From Pontivivens insulae (GTDB taxonomy: Bacteria; Pseudomonadota; Alphaproteobacteria; Rhodobacterales; Rhodobacteraceae): 64,000 nt of DNA. Location: positions 558,001 through 622,000 of the forward strand of contig NZ_OMKW01000001.1 of the NCBI RefSeq assembly GCF_900302495.1, given 5' to 3'. Shown here in pieces: positions 8,971 through 17,535 of the stretch. The position numbers were made by a program, and so were the translations under genes. Below the pieces are notes generated by a model. It saw only the letters and a program-made list of their open reading frames with translations. It searched no databases and was not told where the DNA came from. Positions within the stretch are counted from its first letter, which is position 1; every line of letters starts with the position of its first letter.

Positions 8971-9782
8971 TTCGCGGCCTCCGTTCTGCCCATGATTTCT
9001 TCTTCCATATCCCAGATCATGCTGAGGATTTCCTCACGCACTTTCCCGAATTCAGGATGCTTCTTTACCTCGCGCAGATCGGCGTTCACGCCCAGATCGG
9101 CGAAGGGAAGCTGGTATTCCTTGTGAATGCGGCCAGGACGCGGGGCCATCACGATCAGCCGCTCACCCAGAAGCAGGGCTTCCTCGACAGAGTGGGTGAT
9201 CAGAATGATGGTCTTTCCCGTCTCCTTCCAGAGCTTGAGCACAAGGCTCTGCATCTTTTCACGGGTCAGTGCATCCAGCGCGCCAAGCGGCTCGTCCATC
9301 AGGATCACGTCGGGGTCATTCGCAAGGCAGCGGGCAAGGGCCACACGCTGCTGCATGCCGCCGGACAGTTCGTAGATCGCTTTGTCCTTGAAATCGCCAA
9401 GGCCGACAATGTCGAGCAGATGGTCAACGTTGCCTGCGTACTCGGAGGCTCTTTGCCCCTTCATGCGCGGGCCATAGCTGACATTGTCGCGGACGTTCAT
9501 CCACTCAAACAGCGCGCCCTTCTGAAAGACCATGCCGCGCTGGGCGTCAGGGCCGTGGACGTCGCTGCCATTGAGGACAATGTTGCCAGCGGTGGGGGCG
9601 AGAAAGCCCGCAACGATGTTGAGCAAGGTGGTCTTCCCGCAGCCGGACGGCCCCAGAACACTGAGTATTTCACCTTGCTTGATGTCGAGCGAGACATCCT
9701 GAAGCGCTTGCACGGCACTGCCATTAGGCAGCTCGAAGCGCATGGATAGATTGTTGATGGCCAAGCCGTTCATGCGGGGCAC
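8967..9782 (-). CDS. ABC transporter ATP-binding protein, TauB/SsuB type
   Basis: A 271-residue ATPase that powers the neighbouring permease. It has Walker A GPSGCGKTT, the signature LSGGMQQR, Walker B VILMDEPLGALDALTR and the switch histidine in ILITHSVEEAL. The wording MRFELPNGSAVQALQDVSLDI at the N terminus is typical of the nitrate/sulfonate/taurine class. It lies downstream of the binding-protein gene behind a terminator-like hairpin, and its stop overlaps the permease start. Confidence 0.93.
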   Translation of the reverse strand: MPRMNGLAINNLSMRFELPNGSAVQALQDVSLDIKQGEILSVLGPSGCGKTTLLNIVAGFLAPTAGNIVLNGSDVHGPDAQRGMVFQKGALFEWMNVRDNVSYGPRMKGQRASEYAGNVDHLLDIVGLGDFKDKAIYELSGGMQQRVALARCLANDPDVILMDEPLGALDALTREKMQSLVLKLWKETGKTIILITHSVEEALLLGERLIVMAPRPGRIHKEYQLPFADLGVNADLREVKKHPEFGKVREEILSMIWDMEEEIMGRTEAAK

Positions 9783-9811
9783 CTAGAGATATGGGCTGCA
9801 ATGGGGAGAAA

Positions 9812-9842
9812 TGAAAAAGGGGCCCGGTTTCCCGGGCCCCTT
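9812..9842 (-). terminator. Terminator or attenuator inside the ABC transporter operon
   Basis: Reading the minus strand: AAGGGGCCCGG, loop GAAA, CCGGGCCCC then TTTTT. It sits between the binding-protein gene (ends 9853) and the ATPase gene (starts 9782). Partial termination here would give more binding protein than membrane components, a common arrangement in ABC importers. Confidence 0.82.
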
Positions 9843-9852
9843 CGAAGAGGAC

Positions 9853-10857
9853 TTAGTTGCCCGCGGTTGCCGCAAGTGGCTCTGCGTTCACGTTGTCTTC
9901 GTAGCTGTCATTCGCGCTGTCGATGCTGCCCGCATCAACGAAGACGTTCGCAACACCCAGCATGAACTCTGCCATGCCACCGTCGAACCAGGTCGCGCCC
10001 AGCTGATCTTCGGTGGACGGGAACGACATCGTTGCGATCGCGCCACGTGCCGCTTCGAGGTCCATACCGGACTCTGCTGCGATGACTTCAAGCATCTCAT
10101 CGCCACCAGCACCGGAGTTCCAGCGCTCGTTCGCCGCCGCGCTGACGCCGACAAATGCGGAGACGAGCTCAGGGTTCTCAGCGATGAATGCCTCAGGCGC
10201 GGAGGTCACGTCGAACACCAGGATGCCGAGTGCTTCTTTTTCTGCACCGGTCAGCAGGACGTTGCCGTATTCCTTCATGCGTGCCAGACCACCGCCATAG
10301 CCACATGCGAAGTCAACTGCGCCCTGGGACAGTGCAGCTGCACCCTCTGGCGGTGCCATGTCGACGATCTCAAGGCTGGCGAGGTCCACACCGAAGTGGT
10401 CCATCTGGCGCAGGAAGCCGTAATGCGCAGCGGTGCCGAGCGGAACCGCAACGGTGCGGCCGGACAGCTCGCTCGCATTCTCTGCGTCGATTTCGAGGTC
10501 TTCGCGCACAACGCAGTTGTCGTTGTCGGAATAGCTCACAGCAACGTCGATGATCTGGAGCTCCTGACCAGCGGACGTCGCAACCACGAAGGGCGGCAGA
10601 CCCTGGCTGACCGAGATCTGGACGTCGCCGGATGCCATGGCTGCGGACATTGCCGTGCCGGTCTCGAAGCTCACCCAGTTGATGTCGACGCCGAGCGCTT
10701 CTTCATATGCACCGCTCGCTTTTGCTTCGAGCATCGGCAGCGGCCACTCGAGGAAGTATGCAACGGTGATCTCTTCCAGATGTCCGTCTGCCGCAGCGCC
10801 CTGTGCGCACATGGCAAGGGCGGTGCCGGCCAGCAGTTTGGCGATCGTGTTTTTCAT
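9853..10857 (-). CDS. ABC transporter substrate-binding protein, TauA-like
   Basis: A 334-residue periplasmic binding protein that delivers substrate to the permease and ATPase encoded downstream. The N terminus MKNTIAKLLAGTALAMCAQGAAADG is a Sec signal peptide ending in AAA-D. The mature part follows the TauA pattern: FETGTAMSAAMASGDVQI, GRTVAVPLGTAAHYGFL and MAPPEGAAALSQGAVD. The in-frame ATG at 10929 would put 24 charged residues before the signal, so the ATG at 10857 with an upstream GGAGAG is chosen. TauA-type similarity suggests taurine or another small organic anion or amine; no taurine-degrading gene is adjacent. Confidence 0.88.
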   Translation of the reverse strand: MKNTIAKLLAGTALAMCAQGAAADGHLEEITVAYFLEWPLPMLEAKASGAYEEALGVDINWVSFETGTAMSAAMASGDVQISVSQGLPPFVVATSAGQELQIIDVAVSYSDNDNCVVREDLEIDAENASELSGRTVAVPLGTAAHYGFLRQMDHFGVDLASLEIVDMAPPEGAAALSQGAVDFACGYGGGLARMKEYGNVLLTGAEKEALGILVFDVTSAPEAFIAENPELVSAFVGVSAAANERWNSGAGGDEMLEVIAAESGMDLEAARGAIATMSFPSTEDQLGATWFDGGMAEFMLGVANVFVDAGSIDSANDSYEDNVNAEPLAATAGN

Positions 10858-10973
10858 TTTACTCTCCAAGTTGGGAATTCTAGTCTTATTATTGATGTCA
10901 GCCTGCACGAAATCTGAGCGTCGGAACATCCTGTTTCTGCACTGGGCTACATTTTCGCGGTACTATCGCATTG

Positions 10974-10998
10974 CGGAACTTTTCATTCCGATGAAAAG
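10974..10998. promoter_or_regulatory. Overlapping palindromes, candidate IclR operator
   Basis: Two nested inverted repeats share bases in the 262-base divergent region between the transporter and the IclR gene: CGGAA-N7-TTCCG (10974-10990) and CTTTTCAT-TCCG-ATGAAAAG (10979-10998). The first resembles the GGAA/TTCC layout of known IclR boxes. Its position suits control of both genes. Confidence 0.5.
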
Positions 10999-11119
10999 GC
11001 TAGGCGCCGAGAAATTGATGCGTCAACCCTTTTCTGACCTAAGGGCAAATTGAAGTAGGCTTGCATTTGAGCTTCTGCGGTGGAAAGTTCTGCAATGTAA
11101 GAGTTCGCAGAGGAAACGA

Positions 11120-11884
11120 ATGGCACGATCCGCTCAAAGTTCTATCGTTACGAAATGTGCCGAGGTTTTGGACGTCATCAGCAAAGCGCGCCGACCTTTG
11201 GGATTCGCTGAAATTGTGGAGCGGACGGGCTTCGTCAAAAGCTCCTGCCATCGCATTCTCGCCGTTTTGCAGAGCGAAGACATGATCTCCTATGACAAGC
11301 CGACGCGAACCTATCAGACCGGTAATCGCGTGAAACGGTGGGCGAGGTTCAGTTGGCACCGCACGGATCTGCTCGACGTCGCGGCGGGACCGATGGACAG
11401 CTTGAACGAGGATGCGGGGATGAACACCGCGCTCTCTATTCTGGACGATCAGCATATTCTTTATCTCAGAACCTCCGATCATATTCCCATCCGGCTTGCG
11501 GATCGGGCAGGTGATCGCGCACCGCTACATTGTACGGCTGCCGGTAAGGTTCTGCTGGCCCATCTCAGCCCGCGCAGACGCTCCGATCTTCTGGAGTCCC
11601 TTCGGCTTGAGAAATTTACTGAATACACCGTAACCGACCGCTCAGCCTTAGAGGCGGAATTTCCGGACATCATCGAGCAGGGATATGCTCGCGCGATCTG
11701 CGAAGAGCATTTGCACGTGATGGGTATGGGCGCGCCAATCTGGAATGGGCAGAAGCAGGTCACCGCGTGCCTGTCGCTCTGGACCGCGACAGACGACGCC
11801 ACAAAGGCAGAGTTGGAGCAGATGGCGCCGAAGCTTGTCAGCGCTGCGCAGGAAATCTCGCGACAATTGGGCTGGGAGGGCTAG
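11120..11884 (+). CDS. IclR-family transcriptional regulator
   Basis: A 254-residue regulator with an N-terminal winged helix (FAEIVERTGFVKSSCHRILAVLQSEDMI) and a C-terminal ligand-binding domain containing the family landmark APLHCTAAGKVLLAHL. The start has a GAGG ribosome site. It is transcribed away from the TauABC-like transporter and shares its intergenic region, so it most likely regulates that transporter. It also precedes a flavin oxidoreductase gene in the same direction, which it might co-regulate. The effector is unknown. Confidence 0.92.
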   Translation: MARSAQSSIVTKCAEVLDVISKARRPLGFAEIVERTGFVKSSCHRILAVLQSEDMISYDKPTRTYQTGNRVKRWARFSWHRTDLLDVAAGPMDSLNEDAGMNTALSILDDQHILYLRTSDHIPIRLADRAGDRAPLHCTAAGKVLLAHLSPRRRSDLLESLRLEKFTEYTVTDRSALEAEFPDIIEQGYARAICEEHLHVMGMGAPIWNGQKQVTACLSLWTATDDATKAELEQMAPKLVSAAQEISRQLGWEG

Positions 11885-11961
11885 CGCGAGACGCTTGACG
11901 GAGGCCCCCTAGGCTTTGCATAGTTTTACATATCAGGAACAGAGTTCTGTATTGTGAGACT

Positions 11962-13269
11962 GTGATGGCTGATCTATCTGCTCAAACTCCGGGTTGGCCG
12001 GACTCTCTGTGGCTGCACACAGCACCTAAAGCGCCGGCATCGCAGCCACTTGAGGAGGATCACAACACGGATGTTGTGATCATCGGTGCGGGGTTCACGG
12101 GGTTGCGCGCCGCACTCTATCTCGTTGAGGCGGGAACAAATGTGACCGTCCTGGATGCCGGCGACGTCGCATATGGCGCGTCAGGGCGAACGGGCGGTCA
12201 GGTCAATCCGATGATGCCGTTCAACTCACCTGATCAACTGCGAACGCTGGTTGGCCCGCATGTCTTCGAGCGCCTGGCGGAAACGTCTCTCGGCTCCGCC
12301 GACGAGCTGTTCCGAATGGTCGAAACCTACCAAATCGACTGTCAGGCACGGCAGAAAGGTTGGCTGCGCGTCAATCACAGCAAGAAAGCCCACAAGAAGG
12401 CAGAGGCCGATGTGAAGGTCTGGAACGCGCTGGGTGCGGAAATGGAGATCGTTGAGACGGACCAGATTGAAGCAATCTCCGGCACGCGCGCCTACAAATC
12501 GGGTCTGGTGAACAAACGAGGCGGCGCTGTGCATCCCTTGATGCTCGCAAGAGGTTTGGGAAGTGCCGCGATTCAACGTGGTGCGCGGGTCTTTGGACGC
12601 AGCGCCGTTACCTCACTCACTCGACAAGATGGCAAATGGTGCGCCGCGACCGCCAGTGCTACGGTGAAGGCGGATTGGGTGATTGTCGCGACGAATGGCT
12701 ATACGGACGACCTCATCCCGGATCTCGCGCAATCCATCATCCCGGTCACACCGATCCAGATTGCAACCGATCCTCTGCCAGAAGAGGTGATTGGCAGCAT
12801 TCTGCCCCACGGACACACCATCTCGGACAGCCGCCGGGTCATCATGTACGCGCGGCGCGAACCGGACAATCGCATGGTCTATGGTGGACACGGAGAGCTG
12901 GACAGCAACGGCCAGCTTGTCGGCTTCGATTGGTTGCAGAAAGATGCCGAACGGGTGTTCCCGCAACTCAAAGGCGTGAAGTGGACCCATCGCTGGGGGG
13001 GACGCATCGCAATTACCGAGGATCACCTGCCACATCTCCACGAACCGGAACCGGGTTTGCTTGCGGCGCTGGGCTATAACGGTCGCGGTGTTGCGATGTC
13101 GAATGTGATGGGCCGGGTCATGGCGCAGCGAGTGCTCGGTGCGACGCCAGACACGTTGCCCTTACCCGTGACGGGGATCACCGGCATCCCTCTGCGTGGC
13201 TTGAAGATGGCGGCTATGCCATTTGCCGTGCGTGGAATGCGCCTGCTCGACCGGCTGGAGACACGCTAA
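11962..13269 (+). CDS. FAD-dependent oxidoreductase of the D-amino-acid oxidase / PuuB-OrdL family
   Basis: A 435-residue DAO-fold flavoenzyme that oxidises an amine or amino acid. The dinucleotide motif VVIIGAGFTGLRAALYL (about 37-53), GASGRTGGQVNP and the C-terminal GYNGRGVAMSNVMGRVMA are typical of gamma-glutamylputrescine oxidase-like proteins. GTG at 11962 and ATG at 11965 are both possible starts; neither has a strong ribosome site. It lies downstream of the IclR gene and near a TauABC-like importer, so it may process the imported compound (inference). Confidence 0.85.
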   Translation: MMADLSAQTPGWPDSLWLHTAPKAPASQPLEEDHNTDVVIIGAGFTGLRAALYLVEAGTNVTVLDAGDVAYGASGRTGGQVNPMMPFNSPDQLRTLVGPHVFERLAETSLGSADELFRMVETYQIDCQARQKGWLRVNHSKKAHKKAEADVKVWNALGAEMEIVETDQIEAISGTRAYKSGLVNKRGGAVHPLMLARGLGSAAIQRGARVFGRSAVTSLTRQDGKWCAATASATVKADWVIVATNGYTDDLIPDLAQSIIPVTPIQIATDPLPEEVIGSILPHGHTISDSRRVIMYARREPDNRMVYGGHGELDSNGQLVGFDWLQKDAERVFPQLKGVKWTHRWGGRIAITEDHLPHLHEPEPGLLAALGYNGRGVAMSNVMGRVMAQRVLGATPDTLPLPVTGITGIPLRGLKMAAMPFAVRGMRLLDRLETR

Positions 13270-13327
13270 GTCAACCCTCGCTGATCTCGCGTGTGTGATC
13301 GCGTAGTTCTCGACAGGAACCGATTGG

Positions 13328-13347
13328 CGCGATAGGCCGTTATCGCG
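13328..13347. promoter_or_regulatory. Palindrome in the leader of the lipoprotein gene
   Basis: CGCGATA-GGCCGT-TATCGCG lies immediately before the ribosome site GGAGG (about 13350) of the gene at 13361. It could be an operator or an mRNA hairpin near the ribosome site. No regulator can be assigned. Confidence 0.35.
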
Positions 13348-13360
13348 TTGGAGGTCCCTC

Positions 13361-13957
13361 ATGCTCATTCTGACAAAATTCCGTTGTATTGCCGTGGCAG
13401 CCCTATTCGCCATTGCGGGTTGTTCCAGCACGCCTGGTGCGTTTCTTCCGCCGGTTGATGAAGCAGAGATTGACCAGCTAGCCGCGGAGTTGCGCGCCCT
13501 TGATCCTCGGGTCGATCCTGATGAGGCGCAGCGGGCCGCCGAAATTGCCATTCGCTATCCGCGAGAGCTGGTCGTAGCCTACAACGTGACCGATCCGCCG
13601 ATTGTCCATAACATGAAGGTCAATATGGGATTGCGGGAACGCGGCCTCTGCTACCAGTGGGCGGATGATCTGCAAGAGCGGATGGAGATGGAGAATTTCA
13701 GAACCCTTCAGCTGCATCGGGCCATTGCCGGGTCTGAAAGTGGCTGGCAGCTCGACCACTCCACATTGATTGTCAGCGCACGGGGTGCCGAGATGGAAGA
13801 AGGCTACATCATGGACCCATGGCGATCAGGCGGGCGAACCTATTGGGGTCCAATCGTTGAGGATGATGATTTCAACTGGGTCAATCGGCGGGACGTCTTT
13901 GCAGCGCGCATCGCCGAGATGGAGGCCCGTGGCGAGCCGATCCCCACAGGGAACTGA
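13361..13957 (+). CDS. Predicted lipoprotein with a possible transglutaminase-like Cys-His-Asp triad
   Basis: A 198-residue protein with a lipoprotein signal peptide: hydrophobic stretch then AIAGC, lipidated Cys21. The mature part contains [10 protein letters not shown] (Cys97), LDHSTLIVS (His133) and [15 protein letters not shown] (Asp152). That order and spacing resembles the Cys, His, Asp triad of transglutaminase- or papain-like folds, as in membrane-anchored peptidases. I do not recognise a named family. The ribosome site is GGAGG. The next gene (cupin) starts four bases after its stop, so they may be co-transcribed. Confidence 0.75.
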   Translation: MLILTKFRCIAVAALFAIAGCSSTPGAFLPPVDEAEIDQLAAELRALDPRVDPDEAQRAAEIAIRYPRELVVAYNVTDPPIVHNMKVNMGLRERGLCYQWADDLQERMEMENFRTLQLHRAIAGSESGWQLDHSTLIVSARGAEMEEGYIMDPWRSGGRTYWGPIVEDDDFNWVNRRDVFAARIAEMEARGEPIPTGN

Positions 13958-13961
13958 TGCT

Positions 13962-14630
13962 ATGACACTCAATTCAGATTTCTCGAAACGTGTTCTGATC
14001 CATTCCGACGAACTGGATTGGATCGCCTCCCCGATGCCCGGCGTTGATCGCCGTATGCTGGACAGGATTGGCGACGAAGTTGCGCGCGCGACCTCGATCG
14101 TGCGCTATGCGCCGGGCAGCGCCTTCTCAGCCCATACCCATACGGGTGGTGAGGAATTCATCGTTCTTGATGGTGTGTTCGAGGATGAGCACGCGCATTC
14201 TCCGGCTGGAACCTATGTGCGCAACCCGCCGACGACGTCTCATACACCTGGATCCGAAGGTGGCTGCACAATCTTCGTGAAGCTTTGGCAATTCGACATG
14301 GATGACCGCACGCAGTTCAGTGTGAAGATGTCTGACGGTCTACGGTCGGTGGCCACCGGTCATGCCCAAACGCTTTTGCATGAGGACGAAAGAGAGCGTG
14401 TCAGCTACGAGGAACTAGATCCGGGCGTAGGTTTTTCCCGGGCCGTGCCGGGCGGATGCGAGGTTCTGATCCTCGCAGGATCGGCCAGCAGCGACGGTGA
14501 TGAGATGCGGAAAGGGTCCTGGCTGCGGCTGCCAGAGGGCAGCACGCTTGATCTTACAGCCGGTGAAGACGGCACGACGTTCTGGATGAAATCCGGTCAT
14601 TTGCCATATGCGCGGGCTCCTCAGGTCTGA
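13962..14630 (+). CDS. ChrR-like cupin-domain protein
   Basis: A 222-residue protein with two cupin halves. The first, [24 protein letters not shown], carries the His/His/Glu metal ligands and closely resembles the cupin domain of the anti-sigma factor ChrR. The zinc-finger anti-sigma domain of ChrR is absent from the N terminus, so this is a stand-alone sensor or enzyme-like cupin. An upstream in-frame ATG overlaps the lipoprotein gene; the ATG at 13962 just after that gene is chosen. No sigma factor is adjacent. Confidence 0.78.
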   Translation: MTLNSDFSKRVLIHSDELDWIASPMPGVDRRMLDRIGDEVARATSIVRYAPGSAFSAHTHTGGEEFIVLDGVFEDEHAHSPAGTYVRNPPTTSHTPGSEGGCTIFVKLWQFDMDDRTQFSVKMSDGLRSVATGHAQTLLHEDERERVSYEELDPGVGFSRAVPGGCEVLILAGSASSDGDEMRKGSWLRLPEGSTLDLTAGEDGTTFWMKSGHLPYARAPQV

Positions 14631-14635
14631 CAGAG

Positions 14636-15673
14636 TTGCGATCAGAAATTCTCATCATCGGTGGCGGATTGACCGGATTGGCTCTGGCGGATCGGCTTGA
14701 GCAGGCTGGCCGCGATTGGCGCCTGGTTGAGGCACGCGCCCGGCTGGGCGGTCGCATCCACACAGTCTCTCATGCGCAGGCCCGGTTTGACCTTGGCCCC
14801 TCTTGGTTCTGGCCGGGCCAGGATCGGATGGCAGCGCTGGCAGATCGCTTGGGAATTGCTGTCTTCGAACAATACGCGCAGGGCATTCAGCTGCTGGAAG
14901 ATCGCGCCGGACAGGTTCACCCGGCGCGGGGCTTTGCCTCGATGGCCGGGTCCTTGCGACTAGAGGGCGGTATGACATCGCTGATTGATGGTCTGGCGTC
15001 TCTTGTGCCTGACAGGCGGATCGAAACTGCGGCCCCGGTTCGACAGATCGGACAGGGAACCGCCCTGCTCGCCGACGGCCGGGCGTTGGAAGCTGACCAT
15101 ATTGTTGTCACCCTGCCTCCGCGTGTTGCCGCCGAACTGTCCTATGCCCAGCCCCTCGACACCGACGTGTTGGCCGCTATGCGAGCCATTCCCACCTGGA
15201 TGGGTGGCCAGGCAAAATGCGTCGCCATCTATGCTGAGCCCTTTTGGCGAATGAAGGGCTTGTCGGGGGATGCGAGCAGCCAACGCGGGCCATTGGTGGA
15301 AATCCACGATGCGACGTCCATGAACGGTGTCGCCGCGCTCTTCGGATTTGTGGGCGTGCCACCGCAAGCTCGCGCCGACCATGCCGATCAATTGCAACCG
15401 GCAATCCTGGATCAACTGGGGCGCCTGTTTGGTGAAGAGGCGCTTAGCCCATCAGCCTTTCACCTGATGGACTGGGCGACAGAACCCCACAGCACCACGG
15501 CGCTCGATCTAGAACCATTGCGCGCCCATCCCGACTACGGCCCACTTTCCGAGTTGAGCAAGCTCGCGGATCAGCGCTTGCATTTCAGTGGGACCGAGCT
15601 GGCGCCCGAAATGGGTGGGTATCTTGAAGGAGCCCTTGCGGCTGCCGAAGCGATGGCGCACCGCCTCACCTAA
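14636..15673 (+). CDS. Flavin-containing amine oxidase
   Basis: A 345-residue FAD enzyme of the monoamine oxidase fold. The Rossmann motif EILIIGGGLTGLALADRLEQ lies at the N terminus, followed by RLGGRIHT (second FAD motif) and the C-terminal LHFSGTELAPEMGGYLEGAL, which binds FAD. The best start is TTG at 14636, five bases after the cupin stop, suggesting coupling. It is shorter than classical monoamine oxidases (about 450), which is common in bacterial members. The substrate is unknown. Confidence 0.82.
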   Translation: MRSEILIIGGGLTGLALADRLEQAGRDWRLVEARARLGGRIHTVSHAQARFDLGPSWFWPGQDRMAALADRLGIAVFEQYAQGIQLLEDRAGQVHPARGFASMAGSLRLEGGMTSLIDGLASLVPDRRIETAAPVRQIGQGTALLADGRALEADHIVVTLPPRVAAELSYAQPLDTDVLAAMRAIPTWMGGQAKCVAIYAEPFWRMKGLSGDASSQRGPLVEIHDATSMNGVAALFGFVGVPPQARADHADQLQPAILDQLGRLFGEEALSPSAFHLMDWATEPHSTTALDLEPLRAHPDYGPLSELSKLADQRLHFSGTELAPEMGGYLEGALAAAEAMAHRLT

Positions 15674-15676
15674 GAC

Positions 15677-16759
15677 TTAGGGAACAACGACGATGTTGCC
15701 GGTGTGCTGCTTTGCCAGAAAGGCCTCCTGTGCCTGCTGCAACTCACGCAGAGGATAGGTTGCCGCCAGCGCCGGGCGCACCTCACCTGCCTCGATATAG
15801 CGGATCAGCGCTGGCATCACGCTCTGATCGATGACGGTGGAGCCGAAGAAGGACAGGTCCCGCAGGTAAAGTGTGCGCAGATCGAGCTCCACGATTGGAC
15901 CAGCAATCGCGCCAGAGCAGGTGTACCGCCCCCCACGCTCCAAAACATCTAGCAAAGTTGGCCAATGCGGTCCGCCCACGACATCTGCAATGACGGTGAT
16001 GCGCTCCGACCCCAGTGCTGCGCGCAGATCAGACGGCGCGCGGGGCAACAGAACGTCAGCGCCGAGCTTTCGAACATCTTCGTGTTTAGCCTCGGATGCC
16101 ATGGCAACCACCCGTGCGCCCCGCCGCTTTGCCAACTGCACCAACGCGCCGCCAACACCGCCAGAGGCGCCGGGTATGAGAATAGTATCCGTCGAGGTCA
16201 CGCTGGCCCGTGTCAGCATACCCTCTGCTGTGGAGTAGGAGCATGAGAACGTCGCAAGCTCCGCATCGGTAAGCGTCGAGTCAACGCGCAGCGCGTTCCG
16301 GCTGGGCATCGTGGTGTACTGGGCAAAGCCGCCGTCACGCTCTGAACCGAAATAGCCGGTTCGGTTGATGTCTTTTGGGTCGTCTTCGTCGCGCAACCAA
16401 TCATCAGCAATGATACGTTCACCAATCCGGGCCTCGCTGACACCCTCACCCACGGCGACGATAATCCCGCACACATCTGCGCCTTGGATTCTGGGGAAGC
16501 TGATGGGGGATCCCCCCCAGGCGGGATCGTCGCCATCCGGTTCCTCGGTCGTATCGCTATCTGTCGCGGTCGTGACGGCTTTAGAGTACCATCCAATCCG
16601 CGTGTTGATATCGGTATTGTTCAACCCACACGCCTTCACTTCAATCAGTACGTCGCCCTTGGCAGGTGTGGGAACAGGCCAATCCGTTTCGTAAGAGAGC
16701 TTTTCGAACCCTCCATGGCCAATTGTGACCATGGCGTGCATCGTGCGCGGAAGATTCAT
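15677..16759 (-). CDS. MDR-superfamily alcohol dehydrogenase / quinone oxidoreductase
   Basis: A 360-residue NAD(P)H-dependent medium-chain oxidoreductase. The N-terminal GroES-like domain has GLNNTDINTRIGWYS in place of the catalytic zinc cysteine segment, so it is probably zinc-independent like quinone oxidoreductases. The nucleotide motif is PGASGGVGGALVQLAKRRGA. It is convergent with the amine oxidase gene (three-base gap) and divergent from alkB. The substrate cannot be named. Confidence 0.85.
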   Translation of the reverse strand: MNLPRTMHAMVTIGHGGFEKLSYETDWPVPTPAKGDVLIEVKACGLNNTDINTRIGWYSKAVTTATDSDTTEEPDGDDPAWGGSPISFPRIQGADVCGIIVAVGEGVSEARIGERIIADDWLRDEDDPKDINRTGYFGSERDGGFAQYTTMPSRNALRVDSTLTDAELATFSCSYSTAEGMLTRASVTSTDTILIPGASGGVGGALVQLAKRRGARVVAMASEAKHEDVRKLGADVLLPRAPSDLRAALGSERITVIADVVGGPHWPTLLDVLERGGRYTCSGAIAGPIVELDLRTLYLRDLSFFGSTVIDQSVMPALIRYIEAGEVRPALAATYPLRELQQAQEAFLAKQHTGNIVVVP

Positions 16760-16868
16760 TTGGCGACCTTTCTTGAGTATCGGACCACACTACGCAGGCG
16801 TTGCATTCACGCCAGAGGATTTTCACATATGTTCGGATCGCGAAGATGAGCATCCTGAAACCGCAGAT

Positions 16869-17477
16869 ATGACGATGACACCGCTGAAGATCGGCGAATT
16901 CCTGCTGTTCAAATCGTTTTTGGACAGGGCCGCCCAAGAGCAGTTGCGGGACCAGACCCGAAACATCGCGATAGAGGCTCCACTCACGCGCTATGAAACG
17001 CCGGGGGGCCGTCCAATGCGTGTCCGGATGACAGCTGCTGGCAATGTGGGTTGGGTCAGCGATGCGCAAGGTTATCGATATGCAGCCACCCACCCGAGCG
17101 GAATGCCCTGGCCCCCGATTCCGGCAGAGTTGCTCGACATCTGGAAGAAGGTCGCCGGACATGCCGTCCAACCCGATACCTGCCTGATCAACTACTACGA
17201 TGGCGATGCGAAGATGGGGTTGCATCAGGATCGGGACGAGGCAGACCTGACCGCACCGGTCGTCTCTATCTCTCTGGGCGATACGGCTCTCTTCAGGATT
17301 GGCGGCAAGGAGCGTGGCGGGCCCACACAAACCGTACTTTTGGAGAGTGGGGATATCCTCGTGATGGGGGGTGCCGCGCGGTTATGCTTCCATGGTGTCG
17401 ATTGGATACGCCATAAGTCCTCCACATTGCTGAAGAACGGTGGGCGGATCAATCTGACCTTGCGAAAAGCAACCTGA
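16869..17477 (+). CDS. alkB: Alpha-ketoglutarate-dependent DNA/RNA dealkylase AlkB
   Basis: A 202-residue Fe(II)/2-oxoglutarate dioxygenase that repairs 1-methyladenine and 3-methylcytosine by oxidative demethylation. The iron ligands are His119 and Asp121 (GLHQDRDE) and His175 (FHGVDWIRH). The 2-oxoglutarate arginines lie in GGRINLTLR (193 and 199). The NYYDGDAKMG loop is diagnostic. The frame stays open upstream to 16725 but that part would overlap the divergent MDR gene. The ATG at 16869, or the one at 16875, gives the usual length. Confidence 0.95.
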   Translation: MTMTPLKIGEFLLFKSFLDRAAQEQLRDQTRNIAIEAPLTRYETPGGRPMRVRMTAAGNVGWVSDAQGYRYAATHPSGMPWPPIPAELLDIWKKVAGHAVQPDTCLINYYDGDAKMGLHQDRDEADLTAPVVSISLGDTALFRIGGKERGGPTQTVLLESGDILVMGGAARLCFHGVDWIRHKSSTLLKNGGRINLTLRKAT

Positions 17478-17535
17478 GTTGGTCACCGCACCGATTTGAC
17501 GTAGAGTAAGTTGCCCCTTTCTACGGACGTACCCG

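Noticed and set aside
13770-14630. Longer version of the cupin protein starting at 13770
   Set aside because: It would overlap the lipoprotein gene by 188 bases with unconserved sequence. The ATG at 13962 starts just after that gene and fits the domain.
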